From the NCBI GenBank assembly GCA_043557195.1, contig CP121314.1, positions 2,666,001 through 2,730,000 on the forward strand: a stretch of 64,000 bases of DNA, given 5' to 3'. Positions 44,121 to 53,083 of this stretch are shown piece by piece. Positions within the stretch are counted from its first letter, which is position 1. Every line of letters starts with the position of its first letter. Below the pieces are notes generated by a model, which saw only the letters and a list, made by a program, of their open reading frames with translations, was not told the origin of the DNA and made no database searches. Both the position numbers and the translations under genes were made by a program. This stretch comes from Jejuia sp043557195 (GTDB taxonomy: Bacteria; Bacteroidota; Bacteroidia; Flavobacteriales; Flavobacteriaceae).

Positions 44121-46057
44121 TAGTTACTGGCTGAATTAATTAGACTTAACTTTCTTTTTAGACGATAATATTCGGTCTCCTCAACTATTTGCAGTTGCGT
44201 TTTACCATTTATGTTAAATGGTTCTCCAGAATATGGTTTTGCATATTCATTTTCAAGCGAATGTTTTAAAAGCCATTCTTCTAAATCAGTTCTTGTAATA
44301 TGGCCTTTTATATGTTTTTCCATCATTAAACTTGCAACTTTTCCAGCAAATCGGCTGCCCCAATAGCCGTTTTCTACAAAAACTGCAATAGCTATTTTTG
44401 GGTTTTCTTTTGGCGCAAAAGCAAGGAAAATTGAATGATCAGTTAGTTGGGTTTTTACGCTATCTATAATGGCGAAGTTTTCAACAGTACCTGTTTTTCC
44501 GCAGATATCTATATTTTTTACTTGAAGCGACTTTGCAGTTCCATTTGTATATACTTTATGCATGCCTTCTATTACTGGTTCAAAATGTTGCTTGTCAATA
44601 GTGGTATATTTTGGTTTTGTAAAGTTATCAGGTAATGTTTCGCCTTCAATATCTTTAATAACGTGCGGGGTATAATAGTAACCTCTATTAGCAATTGCTG
44701 CAGCCATATTAGCCAATTGAATTGGTGTTGTGGCTACTTCACCCTGACCAATAGCATTAGAAATGGTATAGGTAGAATAAAAGGTTTTCGGGTAAATTCG
44801 CTTATAATATTCTCTATCTGGAATACGTCCTTTCTGACCAACAAATAAATCATTATTTAAAAAATTTCCAAGTCCGAAACTTTGGGCGTGCTTACTCCAA
44901 GTATCAATGCCTTCTGAAGCATTACCAGTTTTATCTAAAATCCTTCTGTAAGTTGTTGCAAAATAAGCATTGCAAGATTCTTGTATGCCCGTAATCATAT
45001 TATTACGCCTGCCTCTATAACAGTGACACTTCATGAATCTATTACCATATTTATAGCCCGCATAACAGGTTACTTTTTCTTCAGGAGTAATAACATCTTC
45101 TTCTAAAGCAATTAGTGCATTCATTAACTTAAAAGGAGATCCAGGTTCATATACGCCTTGTAAGCTTCTGTTAAATAAGGGTTTAGCAATAGAATCGTTA
45201 TAGAGTTTGGTGAAGTTTTTAGAACGTTCTCGTCCTACCAAAATATTAGGGTCGTAACTAGGTGCAGCAACCATGGCTAAAATTTCACCTGAAGAAGGTT
45301 CAATAGCAATAACTCCTCCACGTTTATTTTCCATTAATAGCTCTCCGTAGGCTTGAAGGTGGGCATCAATTGTTATCGTAATATCTTTACCTTGCTCAGG
45401 GATTGTATCAAATTTTCCATCCTTGTATGGACCGATATCTCTATTGAATCTGTCTTTTTGAATAAACTTGATACCTTTTACGCCACGAAGCGTTTTTTCA
45501 TAAGAAGCTTCAATCCCTTGCTTGCCTTTTAAATCACCCATTTGGTAGTATGGGTCTCTTTGAATATCACGATTATTAACTTCACCAATATCACCTAAAA
45601 CGTTGGCACCAATAGTGGTTTCATATTTTCGTAAAGATCGTTTTTGAATATAGAACCCTTCAAACTTTCGCATTTTTTCTTGTAAAACAGCATAATCTTC
45701 TTTAGATAATTGAGGCACAAACGGCGATGCTAACCTTGGGGAGTATCTTCTAGCACGATCTAATTTTTTATCATATGTTTCTCGTGAAATTTTTAAAAGC
45801 TCGCAAAATTCATCAACATCAAATTCTCCAACTTCGCGAGGGATTACCATTACATCATAAGATGGTTGATTACCAACTAAAAGTTTCGCATTTCTATCGA
45901 ATACAAAACCGCGTTTTGGGTAATCCCAAACCTTTCTAATTGCATTGTCTTCATATAAATTATTGGAGCTGCCTTTGTAAATTTGAAGGTAGAATAACCT
46001 GCCAATAAAAGTGAATCCGCATAAAACGACCAATAAAAAAAGTAAAAATTGTCTCAT
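44120..46057 (-). CDS. mrdA: Penicillin-binding protein 2 (elongation transpeptidase)
   Basis: A 645-residue class B PBP: an N-terminal membrane anchor (about 3-25), a dimerisation/pedestal region (about 45-220) and a transpeptidase domain (about 245-615). The active-site motifs are SPFK (S307-K310), SCN (361-363) and KTG (521-523). It cross-links lateral-wall peptidoglycan with RodA in the periplasm. It lies between mreD and rodA with one-base overlaps on both sides. Confidence 0.93.
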   Translation of the reverse strand: MRQFLLFLLVVLCGFTFIGRLFYLQIYKGSSNNLYEDNAIRKVWDYPKRGFVFDRNAKLLVGNQPSYDVMVIPREVGEFDVDEFCELLKISRETYDKKLDRARRYSPRLASPFVPQLSKEDYAVLQEKMRKFEGFYIQKRSLRKYETTIGANVLGDIGEVNNRDIQRDPYYQMGDLKGKQGIEASYEKTLRGVKGIKFIQKDRFNRDIGPYKDGKFDTIPEQGKDITITIDAHLQAYGELLMENKRGGVIAIEPSSGEILAMVAAPSYDPNILVGRERSKNFTKLYNDSIAKPLFNRSLQGVYEPGSPFKLMNALIALEEDVITPEEKVTCYAGYKYGNRFMKCHCYRGRRNNMITGIQESCNAYFATTYRRILDKTGNASEGIDTWSKHAQSFGLGNFLNNDLFVGQKGRIPDREYYKRIYPKTFYSTYTISNAIGQGEVATTPIQLANMAAAIANRGYYYTPHVIKDIEGETLPDNFTKPKYTTIDKQHFEPVIEGMHKVYTNGTAKSLQVKNIDICGKTGTVENFAIIDSVKTQLTDHSIFLAFAPKENPKIAIAVFVENGYWGSRFAGKVASLMMEKHIKGHITRTDLEEWLLKHSLENEYAKPYSGEPFNINGKTQLQIVEETEYYRLKRKLSLINSASN

Positions 46058-46560
46058 CAGGATTTTCGACTAAAAATGATTGATAGTAAAGTAATCATTA
46101 AGATAGTAAATATACCTGAGAATAACGTTTTTTGGAGTACCATTAGTATTCTGGAAAAACTAAAAATTTCTAAAGAAAACAATACGATATGATGTAGTAA
46201 GGTTAAGAGTGCTATGTAAACTAGTTTTGCTCCAAATTCAGTATTGTTGAATTTTACATTATTGTGTTCGTACATGGTACCAAACGCAAACTTTAAAAAT
46301 GCTGGTCGTATGTAAGCTATGAGTACTGAAGCCGCCGCATGAATACCTCCAGAATCAGAAAACATATCAATTGAAAGGCCTATTAAAAAACTTAGAAAAA
46401 TGAATAGTACTCGGTTGTTTTTTATTGGAAAGAAAATAATGAAAATTATATACACATATGGATTGATATAACCCAAAAAATTGATATGGTTAAACAGTAT
46501 CACTTGGAATAACACCAGTAAAATAAAGCGAATACTATGTCCCGTGATAATGCTATTCAT
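46057..46560 (-). CDS. mreD: Rod shape-determining protein MreD
   Basis: A 167-residue inner-membrane protein with five to six helices. It is weakly conserved in sequence but identified by its place between mreC and mrdA and by features such as INPYVYIIFIIFFPI and GLSIDMFSDSGGIHAAASVLIAYIRP. It is part of the elongasome that links MreB to the wall enzymes. It overlaps mreC by 8 bp. Confidence 0.87.
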   Translation of the reverse strand: MNSIITGHSIRFILLVLFQVILFNHINFLGYINPYVYIIFIIFFPIKNNRVLFIFLSFLIGLSIDMFSDSGGIHAAASVLIAYIRPAFLKFAFGTMYEHNNVKFNNTEFGAKLVYIALLTLLHHIVLFSLEIFSFSRILMVLQKTLFSGIFTILMITLLSIIFSRKS

Positions 46561-47371
46561 TTGTGGTTTCTAAAAGTGTTTCAATCTCTTTTTTATCGGT
46601 ATTTTCTATAATATACACATGCTCAAGGTTAGTCATGTCGTTAAACAATTGTACGTTTATTTCATAGAAATTTTCTGTAGCATCAAGTTTAGAACCCAAT
46701 ATCGTTCCTACGGGTATGTTTTTTGGAAATATTGACGATTGTCCTGATGTAACAATAGTATCTCCAACTGCAACAGGGGCAATTTTTTCCACATCAGTCA
46801 ATTGAATAATGTTTGGAGCGTTTCCATCCCATGTTAAGGAGCCTATGTGTCCTGATTTTTTCAGTTTTACGCTAATACTACTTTTTGAATTTAAAATTGA
46901 AATTACAGTAGCATAATTACTTGAAACTGCATCTACAATCCCCACAATGCCTTGAGGCGACCTCACGCCAAAGTCTTGACGTATACTATCTTTTCTTCCT
47001 TTATTAATCAAAAGGAAATTATCAGATAAAGTATAACTATTACGAATTACATTGGCTGAGGTGTATTTGTAATTTAGCTTAATTGTGCTGTCAATTTCAG
47101 TAGCACTTGTATCAACTTGGTAATTAGTTAAAAGTTGATTTAATCGTCTGTTTTCCTCAGAGAGCACTTGATTTTGAGGTTTTAAGTCAAAATAAGAGCT
47201 GATATTGTTCACAGAATTATAAACGCCACCACTTAAAAAATTTGCTGAGTTAATAAACTTACTTTTATGATAAGAGTGTGATTGGATGGTTAAAACAAGT
47301 GCAATACCAAAAAGCAACAAGAACAACAAAAAGTTTTTGTTTCTTATTATAAAATTAATAATCTGTTGCAT
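46553..47371 (-). CDS. mreC: Rod shape-determining protein MreC
   Basis: A 272-residue bitopic protein: an N-terminal helix (about 12-30), a coiled-coil stretch (about 58-75, EENRRLNQLLTN) and a periplasmic beta domain with GVRSPQGIVGIVDAVSSNYATVISILN and SGHIGSLTWDG. It scaffolds PBP2 in the elongasome. It follows mreB by 20 bp and overlaps mreD by 8 bp. Confidence 0.92.
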   Translation of the reverse strand: MQQIINFIIRNKNFLLFLLLFGIALVLTIQSHSYHKSKFINSANFLSGGVYNSVNNISSYFDLKPQNQVLSEENRRLNQLLTNYQVDTSATEIDSTIKLNYKYTSANVIRNSYTLSDNFLLINKGRKDSIRQDFGVRSPQGIVGIVDAVSSNYATVISILNSKSSISVKLKKSGHIGSLTWDGNAPNIIQLTDVEKIAPVAVGDTIVTSGQSSIFPKNIPVGTILGSKLDATENFYEINVQLFNDMTNLEHVYIIENTDKKEIETLLETTNE

Positions 47372-47391
47372 GTGTTACGCCTCTTGAAGCC

Positions 47392-48420
47392 TTATTTTAT
47401 CAATACACTTTTATATTTAGGTAAATTTTTAAGTGTAATACCTGTACCGCGAACAACAGCGCGTAAAGGGTCTTCAGCAATATAAACTGGTAAATCAGTT
47501 TTTTGAGATAAACGCTTATCTAAACCACGTAGCATAGAACCACCACCTGCTAAATAAATTCCTGTATTATATATGTCAGCTGCCAATTCTGGAGGTGTTT
47601 GTCCTAAAGTTTCCATAACAGCATCTTCTATTCGTAAAATAGATTTATCCAATGCTTTTGCAATTTCCCTAAATGAAATAGAAACTTGTTTTGGTTTACC
47701 TGTTAACAAATCACGACCTTGAACACTCATGTCATCTGGTGGTAATTCCAAATCTTCAGTAGCTGCACCAATTTGTATTTTTATTTTTTCGGCAGTACGT
47801 TCTCCAACATATAAGTTATGTTGAGTTCTCATGTAGTATACAATATCGTTTGTAAATACATCACCTGCAATCTTAACTGATTTATCGCAAACAATACCAC
47901 CTAACGCGATTACTGCAATTTCTGTAGTACCACCACCTATATCAACAACCATGTTTCCTTTTGGTTGCATAATGTCTACACCAATACCAATTGCAGCAGC
48001 CATTGGTTCGTGTATCAAGTATACCTCTTTACCATTTACGCGTTCTGCACTTTCTTTTACAGCGCGCATTTCTACTTCAGTAATTCCTGATGGAATACAA
48101 ATCACCATTCTTAATGCAGGCGTAAAAAATTTCTTTTTTAATGCAGGAATGTTTTTAATAAACATACTAATCATTTGCTCAGATGCATCAAAATCTGCTA
48201 TAACACCATCTTTTAAAGGACGAATGGTTTTGATGTTCTCATGGGTTTTTCCTTGCATTAAACTGGCTTCTTGACCAACTGCAATAATTTTTCCAGAAAC
48301 TCGATCGCGAGCTACAATTGAGGGTGCATCTACTACAACCTTGTCGTTATGGATAATCAACGTGTTTGCAGTACCTAAATCTATGGCTATATCTTCGGTT
48401 AGGAAGTCAAAAAATCCCAT
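47392..48420 (-). CDS. mreB: Rod shape-determining actin MreB
   Basis: A 342-residue bacterial actin. The phosphate-1 motif IAIDLGTANTLI is near the N terminus, followed by RPLKDGVIADFDASEQMI, the phosphate-2 motif MVVDIGGGTTEIAVI near 158-172 and the adenosine motif GIYLAGGGSMLRGLDKRL near 288-305. It forms membrane-bound filaments that direct lateral wall synthesis. First gene of mreBCD-mrdA-rodA, 156 bp after purH. Confidence 0.95.
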   Translation of the reverse strand: MGFFDFLTEDIAIDLGTANTLIIHNDKVVVDAPSIVARDRVSGKIIAVGQEASLMQGKTHENIKTIRPLKDGVIADFDASEQMISMFIKNIPALKKKFFTPALRMVICIPSGITEVEMRAVKESAERVNGKEVYLIHEPMAAAIGIGVDIMQPKGNMVVDIGGGTTEIAVIALGGIVCDKSVKIAGDVFTNDIVYYMRTQHNLYVGERTAEKIKIQIGAATEDLELPPDDMSVQGRDLLTGKPKQVSISFREIAKALDKSILRIEDAVMETLGQTPPELAADIYNTGIYLAGGGSMLRGLDKRLSQKTDLPVYIAEDPLRAVVRGTGITLKNLPKYKSVLIK

Positions 48421-48576
48421 GCGCTATTAATAATTTTTGTTGGTTAAAAAACGAATCCCGTAAATGTAATAAAACTTGATAAATATTTGAGTTATAAAGG
48501 GCTTCAAAATACTATTAAAGCCAACATGATTTAGAATTATACGTTATTTGTCGATATTTAGACTTTAACAGCGACA

Positions 48577-50109
48577 TTAATGCTTAAAATGACGTGTGCC
48601 AGTCATTACCATTGCAATCTCATTGTCATTACAATAATCAATACTTAATTGGTCTTTAATAGAACCTCCTGGTTGAATTACGGCATTTATTCCAGCTTTA
48701 TCAGCAATCTCAACGCAATCAGGGAATGGAAAAAATGCATCACTTGCCATTACAGCACCATTTAAATCAAACTTAAAAGTACCAGCTTTATGTATAGCTT
48801 GTACTAAAGCATCCACACGACTTGTTTGTCCTGTACCACTGGCACAAAGTTGTTTGTTTTTAGCTAAAACTATGGTGTTAGATTTTGTGTGCTTACATAT
48901 TTTTGAAGCGAATAATAAATCTTCTATTTGAGCATCAGTTGGTGCTATATTTGTAACTGTTTTTAAATCTTCAGCGGTATCAGTAATGTTATTTCTATCT
49001 TGAACCAATACGCCATTTAAACAACTTCTTACATTGGTTTTTGGCATTTCAATATCATGAATCACTAGTAAAATTCTGTTTTTCTTTCCTTTAAGAATTT
49101 CTAATGCTTCTTCAGAAAAAGATGGTGCGATTACCACTTCACAGAATAGTTTATGTATTTCTTCCGCAGTAGCTGCATCAATTTCAGTATTGCTAATTAA
49201 AACACCACCAAAAGCGGAAACAGGGTCTCCAGCTAAAGCGTCAACATAAGCTTGGTGTAAAGTGTCACGTTGCGCTAAGCCACAAGCATTGTTGTGTTTT
49301 AGAATAGCAAACGTTGGCGCATCATTTTTAAATTCTAGCATCAAGTTTACAGCAGCATCAACATCTAAAAGATTGTTGTAACTTAATTCCTTTCCATGTA
49401 ATTTTGTAAATAATGCATCAAAATCTCCAAAGAAAAATCCTTTTTGGTGAGGGTTTTCACCATAACGTAACGTCTTTCCGTTAGTTTCACTTATTTTTAA
49501 AACAGTTTCTTCGTTGTTTTGATTGAAGTAATTAAAAATAGCAGTATCGTAATGCGATGATACATTAAACGCTTTTCCTGCAAAACGTTTTCTGTCTTCT
49601 TCTGAAATGGAACCATTGTTTTCAGAAATCAATTCTAAAAATTCTGCATAATCATCAACAGAAGATACACAAATTACATCTGCATAATTTTTAGCCGCAG
49701 CGCGAATTAAGGAAATACCACCGATATCAATTTTTTCAATAATATCTTGATTACTTGCGCCGGAAGCTACAGTTTTTTCAAAGGGATATAAATCCACAAT
49801 TACCACATCAATCTGTGGGATTTCATATTCAGCCAATTCAGCTACATCACCATCATGGTTTTGTCTGTTTAAAATACCTCCAAACACTTTTGGGTGTAAT
49901 GTTTTTACACGTCCGCCTAATATTGAAGGATAAGATGTTACATCTTCAACTGGAACAACGTTAATACCTAAATCATTAATGAATTTTTCAGTACCGCCAG
50001 TGGAATATATGGTAACACCTTGTTTGTCTAATTCTTTTACAATAGGTTCTAAACCGTCTTTACTAAATACAGATATTAATGCAGATTTGATGGTTTTTTC
50101 GTTGCTCAT
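48577..50109 (-). CDS. purH: Bifunctional AICAR formyltransferase/IMP cyclohydrolase
   Basis: A 510-residue enzyme of the last two steps to IMP. The N-terminal methylglyoxal-synthase-like cyclohydrolase domain (about 5-145) has STGGTEKFINDLGI and GGRVKTLHPKVFGGIL. The C-terminal transformylase has YGENPHQKGFFF and the catalytic LKHNNACGLA near 272-281, ending MVMTGTRHFKH. It lies upstream of mreB on the same strand, a common gene order in Flavobacteriia, and may be cotranscribed. Confidence 0.95.
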   Translation of the reverse strand: MSNEKTIKSALISVFSKDGLEPIVKELDKQGVTIYSTGGTEKFINDLGINVVPVEDVTSYPSILGGRVKTLHPKVFGGILNRQNHDGDVAELAEYEIPQIDVVIVDLYPFEKTVASGASNQDIIEKIDIGGISLIRAAAKNYADVICVSSVDDYAEFLELISENNGSISEEDRKRFAGKAFNVSSHYDTAIFNYFNQNNEETVLKISETNGKTLRYGENPHQKGFFFGDFDALFTKLHGKELSYNNLLDVDAAVNLMLEFKNDAPTFAILKHNNACGLAQRDTLHQAYVDALAGDPVSAFGGVLISNTEIDAATAEEIHKLFCEVVIAPSFSEEALEILKGKKNRILLVIHDIEMPKTNVRSCLNGVLVQDRNNITDTAEDLKTVTNIAPTDAQIEDLLFASKICKHTKSNTIVLAKNKQLCASGTGQTSRVDALVQAIHKAGTFKFDLNGAVMASDAFFPFPDCVEIADKAGINAVIQPGGSIKDQLSIDYCNDNEIAMVMTGTRHFKH

Positions 50110-50198
50110 CGTTGTTGTGTTGTGAAATCCTCGAATGTAATATATTGAGAATTCAAGATTAGTTTTAAGTTAAAAATTGATACTTTTTTAGTAAAACG

Positions 50199-50206
50199 CA
50201 AAAGTA
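50199..50206 (-). promoter_or_regulatory. Candidate -7 promoter element for purH
   Basis: On the minus strand TACTTTTG matches TAnnTTTG, 90 bp before the purH start. No well-spaced TTTG box was seen. Confidence 0.4.
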
Positions 50207-50290
50207 GTTATTTAAGTCAAAAAATGAACTTAGAATTATTCAAAAAGGCTATGTTTTTTTAACGAAAAGACAAAGTTATCAACATGAAAT

Positions 50291-50749
50291 TTAAGAAAGT
50301 AATTTAGCAACTTCAGCACAAACAAATTCTAAAAACCTTTCATCATCTTCAGTGAAGGGGTCAGGTGTATTAGAATCAATATCAATTTGACCTATGTTTT
50401 TGCCATTCACAAAAATAGGAATCACAATTTCAGACTTTACGGTAATGCTACAAGCTATATAATTATCTTGTGCAGAAACGTCGGGTACTACAAAATTTTC
50501 ATTGCTTACAGCAACTTGTCCGCAAATACCTTTTCCAAATGGAATTACGGTATGATCAGTTGGTGCACCAACATACGGGCCTAAAAGTAATTCTTCTTTA
50601 TCACCATTTCTAAAATAAAAACCTACCCAATTGTAATAGTCTATATGCTTTTCAAGCAATTCGCAAATACTAAATAAACGTTCGTCAACTGTTTTATCGT
50701 TGTTTGCTGTAATATTATATACTTCGGGTTTTAAGGTTTCAAAAGTCAT
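50291..50749 (-). CDS. GAF-domain protein, free methionine-R-sulfoxide reductase-like
   Basis: A 152-residue single GAF domain resembling fRMsr: WVGFYFRNG, LGPYVGAPTDHTVIPFGKGICG with C76, NYIACSITVKSEIVIP with C100, and GQIDIDSNTPDPF. C76 and C100 match two of the three Cys of the E. coli enzyme. The third, in the segment just before GKGICG, is absent. It probably repairs free methionine sulfoxide in the cytosol, though reduced activity or a sensory role is possible. Confidence 0.8.
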   Translation of the reverse strand: MTFETLKPEVYNITANNDKTVDERLFSICELLEKHIDYYNWVGFYFRNGDKEELLLGPYVGAPTDHTVIPFGKGICGQVAVSNENFVVPDVSAQDNYIACSITVKSEIVIPIFVNGKNIGQIDIDSNTPDPFTEDDERFLEFVCAEVAKLLS

Positions 50750-50813
50750 ATCCGTAAAAGTTTTGGCAAAAGTATTTAAAAAGGTGTAATTTCGGTATTC
50801 ATTTTAGTATTAC

Positions 50814-51365
50814 TTGAAAGCACTTTTTATAAAATACAAGTCGGTTATTAAATTCATCCTTACGTTTTTGGTTGTGTATGTTGTTTTAACGCTTTGCTAT
50901 AAGTTTTATTTACAGTTTTCTGATGGCTCTATTTATTATCCAGATTATTTAACAAATTTAGTGGCAAGACAAAGTGAGGCTGTTTTAGATGCTTTTGGAT
51001 ATGATGCAGAAATAGCACCACACCCAAAAGAAGCATCTATGAAATTACTAGTGAATGGTAGGTACTTAGCTCGTGTTATAGAAGGTTGTAATGCCGTAAG
51101 TGTTATTATTTTGTTTTTATCATTTATCGTAGCTTTCTCGGGGAGTTTAAAATCAACGTTTTTCTACATCCTATCAGGCAGTGTATTAATTTATGCTGTA
51201 AACTTGATTAGAATTGTACTATTAACTATGGGGTTATACCATTATCCAGAATATGAAGATGTATTGCATACCGTTGTATTTCCTGCAATTATTTATGGTA
51301 TGGTATTTTTACTTTGGGTGTTTTGGGTGAATCGTTTTTCTAAATTGAAGCAAAAACATGCCTAA
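50814..51365 (+). CDS. xrtF: Exosortase family protein XrtF
   Basis: A 183-residue membrane protein with about five helices and the exosortase triad C92 (VIEGCNAVSV), R133 (VNLIRIVLL) and H152 (DVLHTVVFP). Exosortases cleave C-terminal sorting signals at the outer face of the inner membrane. XrtF is the form typical of Flavobacteria. The start is TTG at 50814, giving the expected MKALFIKYKSV. The next gene, overlapping by 8 bp, encodes the XrtF-associated membrane protein. No target protein with a sorting signal was recognised nearby. Confidence 0.88.
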   Translation: MKALFIKYKSVIKFILTFLVVYVVLTLCYKFYLQFSDGSIYYPDYLTNLVARQSEAVLDAFGYDAEIAPHPKEASMKLLVNGRYLARVIEGCNAVSVIILFLSFIVAFSGSLKSTFFYILSGSVLIYAVNLIRIVLLTMGLYHYPEYEDVLHTVVFPAIIYGMVFLLWVFWVNRFSKLKQKHA

Positions 51366-51786
51366 ATCTTTAAAATGCATATTGATTTTTGTATTAGTTG
51401 GATTGCTAATTCTAATCCGTTTTTTTGAAGATAGTCTGTTTTATGATCCATATTTAACATTCTTTCAAAACGACTATTTGTATTTAGATAGTCCTAGGCG
51501 TGAGGTAGTAAAATTGGTGGGTTTTACAACATTAAGATATGTGTTAAATAGTGTTATTTCTTTAGCAATTCTCTATGTTGTATTTAAAGACGCTAGCATC
51601 ATAAAGTTTTCTGCCATTATTTACGGTATAGCTTTCGCTATTTTAATTTTACTCTTTTTATATTTTGTAGCTAACCCAAAACAGGAAGAGTATTACTTGT
51701 TTTTTAACATTCGCAGGTTCTTGATTCAACCATTACTTTTAATTCTATTATTGCCAGCGTTTTATTATCATAAACTCACCAAGTAA
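51358..51786 (+). CDS. Exosortase F-associated membrane protein
   Basis: A 142-residue protein with about four membrane helices. The conserved features are FFEDSLFYDPYLTFFQNDYL after helix 1 and YYLFFNIRRFLIQPLLLILLLPAFYY at the end. It occurs almost only next to xrtF (TIGR04127-type). It may be the substrate or a subunit of the exosortase; that is not known. It overlaps xrtF by 8 bp. Confidence 0.82.
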   Translation: MPKSLKCILIFVLVGLLILIRFFEDSLFYDPYLTFFQNDYLYLDSPRREVVKLVGFTTLRYVLNSVISLAILYVVFKDASIIKFSAIIYGIAFAILILLFLYFVANPKQEEYYLFFNIRRFLIQPLLLILLLPAFYYHKLTK

Positions 51787-51831
51787 GTGTTAATCCTTTG
51801 ATAAAGTTGAACTCATCTGTATCGTTTTTTG

Positions 51832-51839
51832 TAAATTTG
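51832..51839 (+). promoter_or_regulatory. Candidate -7 promoter element just before the HYC gene
   Basis: TAAATTTG matches TAnnTTTG but ends only 4 bp before the GTG start at 51844. It would give a nearly leaderless transcript unless the real start is further on. Confidence 0.35.
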
Positions 51840-51843
51840 TGCT

Positions 51844-52245
51844 GTGAATAATCAATTATTACATAAAATATTTTCCATAAGTTTATCACTTTTGGTGTTG
51901 TTTTCAACAGTGTCTTTTACTGTTGAAAAACACTATTGTGGTGATACTTTAGTTGATGTGTCTATATTTACTGAAGCCGAAAAATGTGGTATGGAAGCTC
52001 AAGACATGCTTCAAAAGAAAAGCTGTTGTAAAGACGAGGTTGATGTTGTTCAAGGTCAAGATGAATTAAAGGCACCATCGTTTGAAGACTTAAATATTGA
52101 ACAGCAACAACTATTAGTTGCATTTACACAATCTTATAGTTCTCTTTTTGAAAGTTTTCCGAAAGAGGTTATTCCGCCTACAGATTATTCTCCACCCAAT
52201 TTGGTCTATGATATTCAAGTATTAGACCAAGTTTTCTTAATTTGA
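51844..52245 (+). CDS. HYC_CC_PP family protein, probably metal-related
   Basis: A 133-residue exported protein: a hydrophobic N terminus (about 5-26), then HYC at 30-32 (VEKHYCGDTLVD), C48, CC at 61-62 (KKSCCKDE) and PP at 111-112 (IPPTDYSPP), the family hallmark. The His and Cys suggest metal (copper-like) binding. The start is GTG. It leads a set with two HMA proteins and a TonB receptor, so a periplasmic metal-handling role is likely. Confidence 0.8.
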   Translation: MNNQLLHKIFSISLSLLVLFSTVSFTVEKHYCGDTLVDVSIFTEAEKCGMEAQDMLQKKSCCKDEVDVVQGQDELKAPSFEDLNIEQQQLLVAFTQSYSSLFESFPKEVIPPTDYSPPNLVYDIQVLDQVFLI

Positions 52246-52253
52246 TTTTCTCA

Positions 52254-52329
52254 GTCATTCCTGCTAACGCAGGGACCTCATCAATAATATAGATGAGTGA
52301 ATTTTTATTCCTACTTATGTAGGAATGAT
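52254..52329. repeat. MITE-like GTCATTCC/GGAATGA repeat, copy a
   Basis: About 76 bp: GTCATTCCTGC at the left and GTAGGAATGATA at the right, with an inner hairpin ATTCCTAC/GTAGGAAT at the right end. Same architecture as 55332-55403 and 58991-59066. Confidence 0.65.
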
Positions 52330-52360
52330 AATCGTATTGTAAAATCAAATTTAAATCAAA

Positions 52361-53083
52361 ATGAAACACACATATACAGTTACAGGCATGACCTGTAACG
52401 GTTGCAGAACTTCAGTTGAAGATAAACTAAATGCAATTCCAGAAGTAAAAAACGCATCTGTTAGTTTAGAGACTTCAGAAGCTACTATTGAAATGTCTGA
52501 ACATATTTCAATAGAAAAATTACAAAAAGCACTATCTGATAAATATATCATTGCAGAGAAAAATATCTTTAATGCTAATACAGTAAATGTATCGGAAGAA
52601 AAAGGTGATTTAGAACAACTATTTCCGTTATTTCTAATATTTGGATACATCATCATAGCTTCAATCTTATTAAACTTCAAGCCATGGAATGCCAACGGAT
52701 TTATGCTCGATTTTATGGGCTTGTTTTACATCGTTTTCAGCTTTTTCAAACTACTCGATTTAAAGGGGTTTCCAGAATCCTTCAAAATGTATGACCCTTT
52801 AGCCAAAGTAGTGCCTATTTATGGTTGGATATATCCATTTATTGAAGTTGTTCTGGGGTTGCTATTTTTAATGCGTTTTCAAATTCCTTTAGCTTTAATC
52901 GTAACACTTATTCTTTTAGGGATTACAACTATAGGCGTAACAAAAACATTGTTGGATAAAAAATCAATTCAATGCGCCTGTTTGGGAACTGCGCTGAAAT
53001 TACCAATGACCAAAGCAACATTTATTGAAAACAGTGTTATGATTATAATGGCCGTAATAATGTTAATCAAAAATTATATTTAG
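52361..53083 (+). CDS. HMA domain fused to MauE/DoxX-like membrane protein
   Basis: A 240-residue protein: an N-terminal heavy-metal-associated domain (1-68) with GMTCNGC (C12, C15), then four membrane helices of the MauE/DoxX type (about 88-238), with a Cys pair in SIQCACLGTALKLP near 205-220. It may pass electrons or metal across the inner membrane. The stop is directly followed by the TonB receptor start with no gap, showing tight coupling. Confidence 0.82.
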   Translation: MKHTYTVTGMTCNGCRTSVEDKLNAIPEVKNASVSLETSEATIEMSEHISIEKLQKALSDKYIIAEKNIFNANTVNVSEEKGDLEQLFPLFLIFGYIIIASILLNFKPWNANGFMLDFMGLFYIVFSFFKLLDLKGFPESFKMYDPLAKVVPIYGWIYPFIEVVLGLLFLMRFQIPLALIVTLILLGITTIGVTKTLLDKKSIQCACLGTALKLPMTKATFIENSVMIIMAVIMLIKNYI

